The notes beneath the pieces were generated by a model. The model saw only the letters and a program-made list of their open reading frames with translations. It made no database searches and was not told the origin of the DNA. Shown piece by piece: positions 9,253 through 19,068 of a DNA stretch of 64,000 nucleotides. A program made the translations under genes and the position numbers. How positions within the stretch are numbered: the stretch's first letter is position 1; each line of letters opens with the position of its first letter. The stretch comes from G965202915 sp965202915 (GTDB lineage Bacteria; Pseudomonadota; Gammaproteobacteria; Eutrophobiales; Eutrophobiaceae), in assembly GCA_965202915.1 (NCBI GenBank), contig OZ241847.1, forward strand, positions 2,108,001-2,172,000, read 5' to 3'.

Positions 9253-10200
9253 ATGATGCGAAATTTAACCTCGGTCAGCCTTTTGGCGATATTGTTGACG
9301 GCATGTCTTACCCCGCCGGAGAAGCCTGCGCCCACCACGTCAAAGGTGGAAAAACAACCACGCGCCCCGGAAACGCAAGCGCGATCCGCCGGGGCCGAGC
9401 AGACTGACGCCGCCGGGCAATCAACGCAAACCTCCGCCGATCGCAACGTAGCCCTTTCCGTGCCCCATGACCGGGCGCTGCCGGAGAGTGCGGACCGGTC
9501 CTCGTCGGCAAATACCTCCAAACCTCCGCCGGACGGCGGTTCGTCTCCCGGCCGCGGGCGGCCGGGGAATGTAGACGCCCAGGATCATGATCCACCGGCA
9601 CGGCCCGGGCAACCGGGGAATGCGGACCCATCCTCGTCGGCAGATGTTTCCAAACCTCCGCCGGCCGGCGGTTCACAGCCTGGCTCCGGGCAAGCCAACG
9701 CGAAAGATAATGAGCTGCCGACGCGACCGGGGGAGGCGTTGACCGATGCCGAGGAAATCACCGCGATAGAGCGGGAATTGGATCGGCAGTTGAGTGAATT
9801 TGATGCCATACTGTTACGCCGCCAGGGGCAGATTAAAGCCCGGCAAAATGAACAGGGCGGTGGGGGTCGGCAGGCCGGTGGCGACGAATATCTTGACGGC
9901 GACGTCGCTGATCCTCAGGCTGCCGACGGTACCGGACAAACCGCCGCGAGCGGTGATAAAAAAACAAAAGCGGTAACGGCCGGCCGGCAACCAGGTGATT
10001 CCGGTGATAACCGGGCGGGCGAGTTTGAAGATCAGGCCTCACCCGAAGACCTGCCTGAAGACGTGGCCGATGGCAAAGATGACGACGTGGTGGCCCGGCA
10101 ATTGCGTGAGGCGGCGATGCGGGAAACAGACCCGGTTTTGAGGGAAAAATTGTGGGACGAATACAGAAAATATAAAAGGGGAGTACAATCCAAACGATGA
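9253..10200 (+). CDS. Proline-rich putative lipoprotein
   Basis: A 315-residue protein of unknown function. The signal peptide ends in a lipobox LLTAC, so Cys near residue 19 is the likely lipidation site. Residues 20-170 are disordered and rich in Pro, Gly, Ser and Asp, with an imperfect internal repeat (ADRSSSANTSKPPPDGGS and ADPSSSADVSKPPPAGGS). The C-terminal part is charged and helical (EREL.RQLSEFDAILLRR and AAMRETDPVLREKLWDEYRK). Two consecutive ATGs at 9253 and 9256 follow the previous stop by 2 bases. The stop overlaps the next start (ATGA), so it is part of a coupled operon. Function cannot be assigned. Confidence 0.7.
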   Translation: MMRNLTSVSLLAILLTACLTPPEKPAPTTSKVEKQPRAPETQARSAGAEQTDAAGQSTQTSADRNVALSVPHDRALPESADRSSSANTSKPPPDGGSSPGRGRPGNVDAQDHDPPARPGQPGNADPSSSADVSKPPPAGGSQPGSGQANAKDNELPTRPGEALTDAEEITAIERELDRQLSEFDAILLRRQGQIKARQNEQGGGGRQAGGDEYLDGDVADPQAADGTGQTAASGDKKTKAVTAGRQPGDSGDNRAGEFEDQASPEDLPEDVADGKDDDVVARQLREAAMRETDPVLREKLWDEYRKYKRGVQSKR

Positions 10201-11399
10201 ACAATAATTATTTTAGATTCTGCCTGTGGTGTTTGTTGGTGCTTTCCCTTGGCGGTTGCAGTACCAAGACGGTAACGACCACCCAGCGTGAAGAGATCAT
10301 TATTGAGACTGAAACAATACCGGAAGAATTGTTGTTGGACGTGGGGATCAGTCCGTTCGATCCGGGAATTGACAAACTATCCGAGGAAGAGGCCGGTCTG
10401 TACCGGCAGATCAGAGAGGCGGAAGCCCGATACATGCCCGTCAGGTTGATGGAGACCCTGCAAGGCAGCGGCCAATGGGGGGTGATACGGGTTATTCCGA
10501 ATAAACAGAGTGAAATGGACGTCTGGGTGGATGCAAAGATATTGGAATCAGACGGTGCCAATCTGGCGTTGCAGGTGACGGTACGGGATTCATCCAATAA
10601 GAAATGGTACACAAAAAAATACACCGAAGTCGTCAATAATTATGCCTATGATGCCGGCCCCGGCGGTGCTCAGGAACCCTTCCAGGGGCTCTATAACAAA
10701 ATTGCCAATGACTTAATTAAGTACAGAAAACGATTCACCGCCGATGATCTGAAAAACCTGCGCGCCATTTCTGAGTTGCAGTTTGCCCGGCGATTTGCAC
10801 CGACGGCGTTCTCACGGCATCTGGATACCGCCGGAAACGGCCGCATCAGCATCAACAGCCTGCCGGCGGATAACGATCCGATCATGCAACGCGTCAGACG
10901 GATCAGGCAAAGGGATAACGCCTTCGTTGATACCCTGCAGGAATATTACAATGCCTTCAGCAGACAGATGGCCGGCAGTTATCAGGAATGGCGCCGGCTC
11001 AGTTATGAAGAGCAGCGCGCCCTGGATAAATTAAACAGGCAAAAATGGACGCGCGGATTATTGGGGGCGGCGGCGATTATTGCCGGTGTGCTCGCCCAGA
11101 CCAGCGGCAGTGAAGCCACACAAACCGCCGGCACACTCGGCATAGGTGCCGGACTGCTGGGCTTGACAAGCGCCTATGGTAAAAGTGAGGAAGCAAAAAT
11201 CCATCAGCTGGCACTGGAGGAACTCGGTCAGTCACTGAATGCCGACGTGCAACCTCACACCATGCAACTGGAGGACAGAACGGTGACCCTAAGCGGCTCG
11301 GTTAATGAACAATATGTACAGTGGCATCAAATACTGCATGAAATCTATCAAAAAGAAACCGGGTATCTTGATGATACCCTCGCCACTGAGCGACAGTAA
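10197..11399 (+). CDS. Putative outer-membrane lipoprotein
   Basis: A 400-residue protein with a lipoprotein signal (lipobox SLGGC, Cys at about residue 21). Residues 45-180 form a globular part with phrases such as GVIRVIPNKQSEMDVWVDAKI and LALQVTVRDSSNKKWYTKKY. A coiled region follows around residues 245-285. A hydrophobic Gly/Ala segment (about residues 286-322, GLLGAAAIIAGVLAQTSG) could insert into or lie on a membrane. The C-terminal phrase LEDRTVTLSGSVNEQYVQWHQIL is a compact beta element. I do not recognise the family. It overlaps the preceding lipoprotein by 4 bases, and 72 bases separate it from the TPR gene. Confidence 0.7.
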   Translation: MNNNYFRFCLWCLLVLSLGGCSTKTVTTTQREEIIIETETIPEELLLDVGISPFDPGIDKLSEEEAGLYRQIREAEARYMPVRLMETLQGSGQWGVIRVIPNKQSEMDVWVDAKILESDGANLALQVTVRDSSNKKWYTKKYTEVVNNYAYDAGPGGAQEPFQGLYNKIANDLIKYRKRFTADDLKNLRAISELQFARRFAPTAFSRHLDTAGNGRISINSLPADNDPIMQRVRRIRQRDNAFVDTLQEYYNAFSRQMAGSYQEWRRLSYEEQRALDKLNRQKWTRGLLGAAAIIAGVLAQTSGSEATQTAGTLGIGAGLLGLTSAYGKSEEAKIHQLALEELGQSLNADVQPHTMQLEDRTVTLSGSVNEQYVQWHQILHEIYQKETGYLDDTLATERQ

Positions 11400-11471
11400 C
11401 GGTCGGGCCGTCGCGGCGTCATTACCGCCAATATACCGGTATGGCGCTGCATTGCAATTCATGCCGGCGCG

Positions 11472-13010
11472 ATGAGTGGCGGTAAAATATCGGCGACAAA
11501 AGATTTTAAGCCTATCCCCCCCACGTCAACCCAGGCGGATAAACGGCGCGGGTCGCTGATACATAAAATAAATTCATTGCCGGGCGCGGTTGCGATGGTG
11601 GCGTTGCTGGCTTGCGCCGCTTTGATTTTTTTATTCTGGGCAAAATCATTTCAACCGACACCGCTGGTGGCGATAAAACAAACCAGCCCGGCGGCGGATT
11701 ATGCCTCCCCACAACCTGCGCCAACCGAACCCGGCTCCGAACCGCTTTCCCCCTGGAACGAGTCACAACTGGCGGCGCTCAGAAAAAACTCTCAGGCTAT
11801 ACTCGCAACAATGCTTGAAGCCCAGGAACAATTGCGCAATAAGGCCGTGGAAAAATGGGCTTCCGAGGATTACGCACTCGCGCTGAGTCACGCCAGGCGA
11901 GGAGATCAGCGCTACCAAAACAAACAATTTGAGGCCGCCATCAGTGGCTATCAACAGGCGCAGGAGATATTTGGCAAACTCCTGGCCGAGGCCGACGAGA
12001 TTGTGCAAACGTCGCTGACACAGGGCCGGCGTCACCTTCAGAACATCGACGCGGCGGAGGCGACAGAGTCTTTTGAAAAGGCGCTGCTGATTGAACCGGA
12101 CAATACTGAGGCCGGCGTCGGATTGCAGCGCGCCCGCACGCTGGATCAGGTAACCGATATTCTTGAGCAGGCGACAACCCTGCTGCAACAGGGAAAACTG
12201 CAACAGGCCGGGGCCATGTTCAAACAGGCAATGAATCTCGATAAATATAATGAATTGGCGAAACGGGGCCTGGAGGAGGTACGAACAGGCAGCCGCGACA
12301 GAGACTTCAGTCGGGCGATGAGTGCCGGTTACGCGGCCCTGGAAAATAACGATTACACGCAGGCGACGGCAAAATTCAATAAGGCCCTGCAGATCAAACC
12401 CGGCGCCGGGGAGGCAACGTCGGCATTGAAACAGAGCAGGCAGGAAATGATCACCGCCAATCTGAGCGAGTTATTACTCAACGGCGGCAAGCTGGAAATT
12501 GAGGAACGCTGGAATGACGCCGCCGACGTTTATACCGAGGCATTAAAGCTGGATAATTACTCCGCTGATGCACGCCAAAAACAGCGCACTGCAAAAAATC
12601 GAGCCATGCTCGACCGCAAATTGACCCTTACCATAGCCCATCCCGAACGGCTGGGCGATCAAGACGTATATCGGGAAGCCCTGGCCCTGCGGGAGCAAAT
12701 CGATACCATACCGGTATTGGGCCCCAGAATCACCGGCCAAAAAGCCACACTGGCCGGATTGTTGCGGCAGGCGCGTGAACCGATCACGGTTGGTTTTATT
12801 TCCGACAACAAAACCGACGTACAAATATATAAAGTCGGGAAACTGGGCAATTTTGACAAAACCAGTCTGGAATTACTGCCGGGGAAATACATTGCGGTCG
12901 GCAACAGACCCGGCTACCGTGACGTCAGGGTTGAATTTATCGTGCAGGCCGACCGCGACCCGCAGACTGTTATGATCCAGTGCCGGGAACCGATTGGTCA
13001 GGCGCAATAA
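11472..13010 (+). CDS. Membrane-anchored TPR protein with PEGA-like C-terminus
   Basis: 512 residues: a cytoplasmic N-terminus of about 38 residues, one membrane segment (about 39-58, VAMVALLACAALIFLFWA), a proline-rich linker, and then a long periplasmic TPR array (about 130-375). Typical TPR phrases are QYQNKQFEAAISGYQQAQEIF-like and ATAKFNKALQIKPGAG. The last 90 residues (ITVGFISDNKTDVQIYKVGK, LELLPGKYIAVGNRPGYRDV) resemble a PEGA-type surface domain. It closes the four-gene run begun at 8150. Together with the two lipoproteins it suggests an envelope-spanning assembly, but none of the members has a known function. Confidence 0.72.
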   Translation: MSGGKISATKDFKPIPPTSTQADKRRGSLIHKINSLPGAVAMVALLACAALIFLFWAKSFQPTPLVAIKQTSPAADYASPQPAPTEPGSEPLSPWNESQLAALRKNSQAILATMLEAQEQLRNKAVEKWASEDYALALSHARRGDQRYQNKQFEAAISGYQQAQEIFGKLLAEADEIVQTSLTQGRRHLQNIDAAEATESFEKALLIEPDNTEAGVGLQRARTLDQVTDILEQATTLLQQGKLQQAGAMFKQAMNLDKYNELAKRGLEEVRTGSRDRDFSRAMSAGYAALENNDYTQATAKFNKALQIKPGAGEATSALKQSRQEMITANLSELLLNGGKLEIEERWNDAADVYTEALKLDNYSADARQKQRTAKNRAMLDRKLTLTIAHPERLGDQDVYREALALREQIDTIPVLGPRITGQKATLAGLLRQAREPITVGFISDNKTDVQIYKVGKLGNFDKTSLELLPGKYIAVGNRPGYRDVRVEFIVQADRDPQTVMIQCREPIGQAQ

Positions 13011-13033
13011 ATTCCGCAAAAATAAACCGTCCC

Positions 13034-13047
13034 GGTTGCCGGCAACC
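13034..13047. terminator. Weak bidirectional hairpin between convergent genes
   Basis: GGTTGCCGGCAACC folds as a 5-bp stem with a 4-base loop, flanked by A-rich sequence on both sides (AAAAATAAACC before, TCAAAAATAA after). It lies between the TPR gene and pyk, whose stops converge. The stem is short, so termination is only suggested. Confidence 0.3.
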
Positions 13048-13101
13048 TCAAAAATAACCCAAAGAATAACCCTTTATGGTATCGGGCCGCCTGATGAATA
13101 C

Positions 13102-14553
13102 CTAGATCGTTATCACCGTCACTGAGGGCGCATTTAATTTCGGATCATTATGAAACCCCCGTACAAGCAGGATTTTCTCACCCGATTTAGCCAGACCCAG
13201 ATCAGATACGGTGCGGCGCGCCAATCGATTCGGGTTGGCTCTGCCGGCCTCCGCCGCCAGCACCGGAATAACCCCCCATAACAGACCAATCTTACGACAC
13301 ACCGCCGCCGAACCGGCAATAACCACCACCGGCGCGACGGGCCGGGATGAGCTCATTGTCGCCGCCGACATACCACTCTGCGAGATAACAACAATCGCAT
13401 GCACACGTAAATCATGAGCCAATCTGGCCATCGCATTGGCAACCGCCGGCCAGATTGGAATCTCGTCCTGGTTGGTTCTCTTGACCGTGCCGCTATAGGC
13501 ATTTTGCTTCCAAAGATAAGACTCGGTCTGGCGGGCGATACGATCCATCATATTTACCGCATTAACCGGATAGGCGCCTATCGCGGTCTCACCGGACAAC
13601 ATAACGGCATCGGTGCCCAGGGTGACGGCATTGGCGATATCAGCCACTTCGGCCCGGGTTGGATGCGCATGTTCGATCATCGACTCCAGCATCTGCGTGG
13701 CAACGATAACCGGTTTGAACTTGCTGCGCGCCTGATCGATGAGTTGATGCTGAGCCACCGGCACCTGTTCCGGGGTGAGTTCCACCCCCAGGTCGCCTCT
13801 TGCCACCATAATGCCGTCAGCGATATCCAACACCGCATCCGCGTCATCCAGGGCCTCAGGTTTTTCGATCTTGGCAATAATCGCAACGTCACCATTATGC
13901 TCGGCAATAAAATTTTTAAGCTCGCGGATATCCTCCGCCTTGCGAACAAAAGACAGGGCAAAAAAATCAACCCCCAATTCTATTCCAAATCGCGTATCTT
14001 CCCTGTCCTTGTCGGTCAATGACGGCGCCGATACACTGACGCCGGGCAGATTGATGCCTTTGCCGTCGGTCAGAATGCCCCCGCGAACCACCATACAGCT
14101 GATCTCGGTTGCCTCGGAACGCTCAACCTGCAATTCCAGGCTGCCATCATTTAATAAAATCCGGTCGCCGGGTTTGACGTCATCCGCCAATGCCTTATAC
14201 CGGGACGGAATCAAGCCCGGCTGCCCCTCTACGTCACGGGTGGTGACGATCACCTGTTCGCCCTCCACCAGTTCGATCTCCGCGTTTTTAAATTTGCCGG
14301 TGCGGATCTTGGGGCCGGACAGATCCGCCAGAATACCAACGGGCTTTCCGAGTTCGAGCGCTATCTTCCTGATATCAAGATAGACTTGACGATGAAATTC
14401 ATGCTCACCATGGGACATGTTCAGGCGAAAGATATCGACACCGGTGCGCATCAGTTTTTTAAGTATATCCGGGGCGCGGGTGGCGGGACCGACGGTGGCA
14501 ATGATCTTGGTGCGCCTTTTCTTCAGCAACGCGACTTCGGTGATTATCGGCAT
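13102..14553 (-). CDS. pyk: Pyruvate kinase
   Basis: Last step of glycolysis: phosphoenolpyruvate plus ADP to pyruvate plus ATP; 483 residues. Seen motifs are RRTKIIATVGPAT (about residues 13-25), FRLNMSHGEHEFH (about 42-54) and IIAKIEKPEALDD (about 223-235), the last with the catalytic Lys. IMVARGDLGVELTPEQVP (about 247-264) is the pyruvate kinase signature, and ATQMLESMIEHAHPTRAE follows. It carries the alpha/beta C-terminal domain of allosteric isoforms. It stands alone, separated from purD by 187 bases in which I see no other gene. Confidence 0.96.
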   Translation of the reverse strand: MPIITEVALLKKRRTKIIATVGPATRAPDILKKLMRTGVDIFRLNMSHGEHEFHRQVYLDIRKIALELGKPVGILADLSGPKIRTGKFKNAEIELVEGEQVIVTTRDVEGQPGLIPSRYKALADDVKPGDRILLNDGSLELQVERSEATEISCMVVRGGILTDGKGINLPGVSVSAPSLTDKDREDTRFGIELGVDFFALSFVRKAEDIRELKNFIAEHNGDVAIIAKIEKPEALDDADAVLDIADGIMVARGDLGVELTPEQVPVAQHQLIDQARSKFKPVIVATQMLESMIEHAHPTRAEVADIANAVTLGTDAVMLSGETAIGAYPVNAVNMMDRIARQTESYLWKQNAYSGTVKRTNQDEIPIWPAVANAMARLAHDLRVHAIVVISQSGMSAATMSSSRPVAPVVVIAGSAAVCRKIGLLWGVIPVLAAEAGRANPNRLARRTVSDLGLAKSGEKILLVRGFHNDPKLNAPSVTVITI

Positions 14554-14740
14554 GGTTGAGTCCTTGCAGCCATTATTATTGTGTTGCTATCATGATAAGG
14601 ATCCGGCATCGCTAAGGAGCCGGCGTTTAATATGAAATCGGGTCGCGCCGCCGACGCCGGGCTCCCGCCCGCGGATCGGCCGCTCTGAGACACCGTCCCT
14701 GTCCCAAACGTCTTCCCCGGACTCCGGCGAACAGGATTCA

Positions 14741-16021
14741 TTACGTCCCCGCAACCGCCCGGTAGCCAATATCCTTTCTATAAAACATGCCCTCATAGGT
14801 AATATTATTAATCGCCTGATATGCCCGTTGTTGAGCCCGGGCGACCGTTTCCCCCAGGCCGGCCGCGCATAAAACCCGACCGCCTGCGGTAACGATATTA
14901 TTATCTTTATTTGCCGTGCCCGCGTGAAATATTTTTGTCTCCTCGGGAAAATCGGAATCCACGCCACCGATCACGTCACCCTTGCTGGCACCGGCCGGGT
15001 ATCCCGCCGAGGCCGCAACCACGGCCAGCGCCGCGCGTTCATCCCATTCAACCCGATATTGGTCCAGCCCCCCCGACGCCGCAGCCAGCATAAGCGGCAC
15101 CAGCTCACTTTTTAACCGCAGCATAATGACCTGGGCCTCAGGATCGCCAAAACGACAATTAAATTCCAGTACCCTGGGCGTACCGTCATCGCCGATCATC
15201 AGTCCGGCATAGAGACATCCCCGGTAGATTCTATTTTCACCGGCCATGCCCTGAACCGTCGGCAGGATGACGGTATCCATGATCCGGCGATGCATAACCT
15301 CATCCACCGCCGGCGCCGGAGAATAAGCGCCCATGCCACCGGTGTTCGGCCCGTGATCGCCTTCGTCGCGTGCCTTGTGATCCTGGGCGCTGGCAAGCGG
15401 CAAAACCCGCTCACCATCGGTGATGACCATAAAGCTGACCTCCTCGCCCTCAAGAAATTCCTCAACCACAACACGATGACCGGCCGCGCCAAATTTATCC
15501 CCGGTAAGCAGATCCGTCACCGTTTTTATCGCCTCAGCCACCGTGGATGCGATGATCACCCCTTTACCCGCGGCCAGTCCATCGGCCTTGAGAACGATTG
15601 GCATGGGTCTCGATCGTATATACTCAGCGGCGGCCTCGACCTCGGTGAACACCTCATACCCGGCGGTGGGGATTTGATGTCTTTTTAGAAAATCCTTGGC
15701 GTATGCCTTGGAGCCTTCAAGAACGGCCGCAGCCTTTGTCGGGCCAAAACAAACCAGCCCGGCGCGTTGAAATGCGTCAACAATACCGGCGGTTAATGGC
15801 GCCTCCGGGCCGACGATGGTCAGGTCTGGTTTTTCCCGTCTGGCAAAGTCCGTTAACGCCGGAATATCCTCGGCGGCGATTGCAATATTATGCAATTTCT
15901 CCTCGCTTGCGGTGCCGGCGTTCCCGGGGGCCACGTAAACGTCGGTAACCCGCTCCGACTGCGCCGCCTTCCACGCCAGCGCATGCTCACGACCACCACC
16001 GCCAATAACAAGGACTCGCAT
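14741..16021 (-). CDS. purD: Phosphoribosylamine-glycine ligase
   Basis: ATP-grasp enzyme that joins glycine to phosphoribosylamine, step 2 of purine synthesis; 426 residues. [17 protein letters not shown] starts the N-domain. [15 protein letters not shown] (about residues 145-159) and [20 protein letters not shown] (about 211-230) are ATP-grasp and family signatures, and [13 protein letters not shown] lies near residue 288. I use the ATG at 16021, whose A is the last base of the purH stop (TGATG), rather than the TTG one codon earlier. It is translationally coupled to purH. Confidence 0.96.
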   Translation of the reverse strand: MRVLVIGGGGREHALAWKAAQSERVTDVYVAPGNAGTASEEKLHNIAIAAEDIPALTDFARREKPDLTIVGPEAPLTAGIVDAFQRAGLVCFGPTKAAAVLEGSKAYAKDFLKRHQIPTAGYEVFTEVEAAAEYIRSRPMPIVLKADGLAAGKGVIIASTVAEAIKTVTDLLTGDKFGAAGHRVVVEEFLEGEEVSFMVITDGERVLPLASAQDHKARDEGDHGPNTGGMGAYSPAPAVDEVMHRRIMDTVILPTVQGMAGENRIYRGCLYAGLMIGDDGTPRVLEFNCRFGDPEAQVIMLRLKSELVPLMLAAASGGLDQYRVEWDERAALAVVAASAGYPAGASKGDVIGGVDSDFPEETKIFHAGTANKDNNIVTAGGRVLCAAGLGETVARAQQRAYQAINNITYEGMFYRKDIGYRAVAGT

Positions 16022-17580
16022 CAATGCAGAAAGTGCCGGATACCGGAAAATACCATCGCAATATCATGCTCATCGGCGGCGGCAATCACCTGCTCATCGC
16101 GCATCGATCCACCGGGCTGGATGATTGCGGTGATCCCAAGACTCGCCGCCAAATCGATGGCGTCGTCGAACGGAAAGAAGGCATCCGAGGCCATCACCGA
16201 CCCGGCCACCTCCAGCTTTTCGTCTTCCGCCTTAATCGCGGCGATGCGGCTGCTGTAAATACGGCTCATCTGGCCGGCGCCTATGCCTATGGTCTGGCGC
16301 GCCTTACAATAGACAATTGCATTTGATTTAACGTATTTAACGACCTGCCAGGCAAATAACAGATCATCATATTCATCTTCGGTGGGCGTGCGTTCGGTCA
16401 CCGTCTTTAAGTCGGCACGGCTGATCATCGCCTGATCGCCGTCCTGCAGCAACAAACCACCGCTGACCCGTTTTAACTGTAACTGTTGTATCCTGCGTTC
16501 ACGCCGCCCGCATTGCAATACCCTCACCGCCCCCCTGGTCGCGGTTATTTCCAGCGCATCGGCGTTAATCTCCGGCGCAATAATTACCTCAACAAATTGC
16601 TGGTCGATGATTGTCCGTGCCACCTCCTTATCGTAGGCGCGGTTGAATGCAATAATGCCGCCAAACGCCGAGGTCGGGTCCGTCTGATATGCGCGCTGGT
16701 ACGCCTGGCGCAATGTTTTACCGGTCGCAACACCGCATGGATTGGCGTGTTTAACGATGACGCAGGCGGGTTCGGCAAAGGCTAATACGCACTCCAGGGC
16801 GGCGTCGGTATCGACGATATTATTATAGGAAAGCGCCTTGCCGTGCAGTTGTTCGGCACTGGCCAGAGTACCGGAGGGCGGTGACGGCTGGACGTAGAAA
16901 GCCCCGGTTTGATGTGGATTTTCACCATAACGCAATTCCTGCCGCTTGTGAAACTGCACGGTATAGGTTGATGGATAATCATAATGCCGGCCATCGCCGT
17001 CAGATGCGCCAAGATAGTTGGATATGCCGGCGTCGTAATCGGCGGTATGAGCGAATGCCTTTTGGGCCAGATGAAACCGGGTGTTATCGCTTAATTCCCC
17101 ATTATTATTTTCAAGCTCCACAATAAGCCGGTCATAGTCGCCGACGTCGACCACAACCGCCACCGCGGCATGATTTTTAGCCGCCGACCGCAACATCGCC
17201 GGCCCGCCTATATCTATTTTTTCTATTGCCTCAGCCAGGGTGCAACCGGGCCTGGCAACCGTTTGCGCAAAGGCATACAAATTCACAATAAGCAGATCGA
17301 TGGGGTCTATGCCGTGTTCCCGCATCACCGGCTCATCCCTGCCCCGGCGACCCAATAATCCGCCGTGAATTTTTGGATGCAGGGTTTTCACCCGACCGTC
17401 CATCATCTCCGGGAAACCGGTATAATCCGACACCTCCACCACCTTGAGTCCGTTTTCCATCAGAACCTTTGCCGTTCCACCGGTGGAGACAATACTGACG
17501 CCAAGCCCGGTTAATTTCCGGCAAAAATCGACGATCCCGGATTTATCGGAAACACTCACCAACGCGCGCTTTATTTTCAT
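16021..17580 (-). CDS. purH: Bifunctional AICAR transformylase / IMP cyclohydrolase
   Basis: Catalyses the last two steps to IMP; 519 residues. The N-terminal MGS-like IMP cyclohydrolase domain (about 1-195) begins [20 protein letters not shown] and contains STGGTAKVL. The transformylase domain contains [15 protein letters not shown] near residue 220, the catalytic KHANPCGVA near residue 282 and [20 protein letters not shown] near residue 440. The order fis-purH-purD is common in gammaproteobacteria. It may be controlled by PurR elsewhere; I see no clear operator here. Confidence 0.96.
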   Translation of the reverse strand: MKIKRALVSVSDKSGIVDFCRKLTGLGVSIVSTGGTAKVLMENGLKVVEVSDYTGFPEMMDGRVKTLHPKIHGGLLGRRGRDEPVMREHGIDPIDLLIVNLYAFAQTVARPGCTLAEAIEKIDIGGPAMLRSAAKNHAAVAVVVDVGDYDRLIVELENNNGELSDNTRFHLAQKAFAHTADYDAGISNYLGASDGDGRHYDYPSTYTVQFHKRQELRYGENPHQTGAFYVQPSPPSGTLASAEQLHGKALSYNNIVDTDAALECVLAFAEPACVIVKHANPCGVATGKTLRQAYQRAYQTDPTSAFGGIIAFNRAYDKEVARTIIDQQFVEVIIAPEINADALEITATRGAVRVLQCGRRERRIQQLQLKRVSGGLLLQDGDQAMISRADLKTVTERTPTEDEYDDLLFAWQVVKYVKSNAIVYCKARQTIGIGAGQMSRIYSSRIAAIKAEDEKLEVAGSVMASDAFFPFDDAIDLAASLGITAIIQPGGSMRDEQVIAAADEHDIAMVFSGIRHFLH

Positions 17581-17648
17581 TGGGACGCCGGAATCAGGTG
17601 AATCAAGTCAACCGCCCGACACAATCAATATCGGCCAGTATCGAAGGT

Positions 17649-17933
17649 TTAATTAAGATCATATTTTTTCAAGCGATTTCTCAGGGTGGCACGATTTAAT
17701 CCCAATAACTCGGCCGCACGGGTAATATTGCCGCGGGTATGCTCCATCACGATATTATAAAGGGGCTTTTCAATTTCGGATATAAACAGTGCATACAGAT
17801 TCCTGGTCGCGTGATCATCCATATCCCTGAAATAATTTTTCAGCGCCCGTTCCACGCAAGCATGCAGGGTGCTTTGTCTTAGTTTATCGCGGCTCGCCCC
17901 GTGTTTTTCACTGGTTTTACCCACCTTGCCCAT
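17649..17933 (-). CDS. fis: Fis-family nucleoid-associated regulator
   Basis: Small DNA-binding protein, 94 residues from the ATG at 17933, which has a GGAGA ribosome binding site 3 bases upstream; the frame is open 36 codons further, but E. coli Fis has 98 residues. The C-terminal helix-turn-helix is GNITRAAELLGLNRATLRNR (about residues 69-88), and the central LYNIVMEHT region is the dimer core. Fis bends DNA, activates rRNA promoters and assists site-specific recombination. Here it sits between the zinc-ribbon protein gene and purH, where the gene usually lies next to prmA or dusB. Confidence 0.93.
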   Translation of the reverse strand: MGKVGKTSEKHGASRDKLRQSTLHACVERALKNYFRDMDDHATRNLYALFISEIEKPLYNIVMEHTRGNITRAAELLGLNRATLRNRLKKYDLN

Positions 17934-18120
17934 TATCTCCGTATAGATAAATGATCTGTCAGTAATTGTCTGGCGACGGTTTGTAGCTTTCACCCATCCG
18001 CGGCTTCGGTCGATTGCCGGGCCGCCGCCATTGTAATGCAAGTGCCATCCCCGCGGTAATAATAACGATAAATAATAAGCTTACCAAAGCAATAAAAGAT
18101 TCCCTGAAAAATCAGTTACT

Positions 18121-19047
18121 TCATAGAAAGCGAAATTCAAAACTGACCGCGTTAAGGGTTTGCCCGGTGATTTCAAGCACAAAATGAACGGGGCTGCCCG
18201 GCTGCATACCGGCATGAACGGCAATACTCTGGTCCAGATATTGCTGCGGTGTGAATTTGCGCGAACCAATGATCGCTCCGCCGGTATCGAATAAGTTAAA
18301 CTGAACCGTTGGATAGGGTTGAATCCCTGCTAATTGATTCATCATGGTCGCATTCACCAGCAACGTCTCCCCAAACGTCGGATGCAACCTGACGTCCCGA
18401 TTCAGCAACTCAATCGCCGACAGGTCCCGTTTGCGAATTATTGCACACTGGAATCGTTCACAAAGCTGCCGCGCGTAGGGCACCGCCTCGGGGTAGTGTT
18501 GCAAAACCAGGTCCCGCTGAAACCAAAGCACCTGAGCAACGGCAATGAGCAGCAAAGATAACGCCCCCGCCGACCAAAACAACGCCAATGAACGATTTTT
18601 CGCCGGCTCGGCCTGTTCCAGTTCACCGGCAACGGCGGCATAGGCCAGGTCCACGTCCGGATCAATCTCGGCCTCAAATACCGGCTCATTGTGATCAGAC
18701 CCCTGCCCGCGCCGGTGCGCGTCCGCGGCCTCACCAACCGCCGAAGAATCAGCCTGCGGGTCCGGCGGCTCCGCATCCGCCGCAATTATCGCCTCGGCAC
18801 CGGTTGGATGCAGAGCCGGTTCATCCGAGTGCTCAGAGTCCGCCTGCCGAGCCCCAATGTTTACCCCGGCATCGATGGAATCGGTGCCCGCCGGCTTGAG
18901 TTTTTGCAGGATAGCTTCATCATGCAGACGCGCAACCGCGTTGAATACATGGTCACAAATACCACACTGCACCTTGCCGCTTGCCGCAGAGATATGTTTC
19001 GCAGTGATATGAAATTCAGTCTTGCAATTCGGACAATCCGCATACAT
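18121..19047 (-). CDS. Zinc-ribbon membrane protein (DUF3426 type)
   Basis: 308 residues. An N-terminal MJ0042-type zinc ribbon has Cys pairs at residues 5/8 and 28/31 (CPNCKTEF and CGICDHVF). A low-complexity acidic linker follows (about 45-145), then a membrane segment (about 153-172). The C-terminal periplasmic domain (about 200-308, VNATMMNQLAGIQPYPTVQF and FTPQQYLD) is the DUF3426 type. The family is regularly found between prmA and fis in gammaproteobacteria; its role is not established. A 21-base gap separates it from prmA, so it is probably in the same operon. Confidence 0.88.
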   Translation of the reverse strand: MYADCPNCKTEFHITAKHISAASGKVQCGICDHVFNAVARLHDEAILQKLKPAGTDSIDAGVNIGARQADSEHSDEPALHPTGAEAIIAADAEPPDPQADSSAVGEAADAHRRGQGSDHNEPVFEAEIDPDVDLAYAAVAGELEQAEPAKNRSLALFWSAGALSLLLIAVAQVLWFQRDLVLQHYPEAVPYARQLCERFQCAIIRKRDLSAIELLNRDVRLHPTFGETLLVNATMMNQLAGIQPYPTVQFNLFDTGGAIIGSRKFTPQQYLDQSIAVHAGMQPGSPVHFVLEITGQTLNAVSFEFRFL

Positions 19048-19068
19048 GGTTGCTTATTGATTGGTTGC

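Noticed and set aside
17934..18041. 36-codon N-terminal extension of Fis
   Set aside because: The ATG at 17933 has a good ribosome binding site and gives the normal length; the extension has no family similarity.
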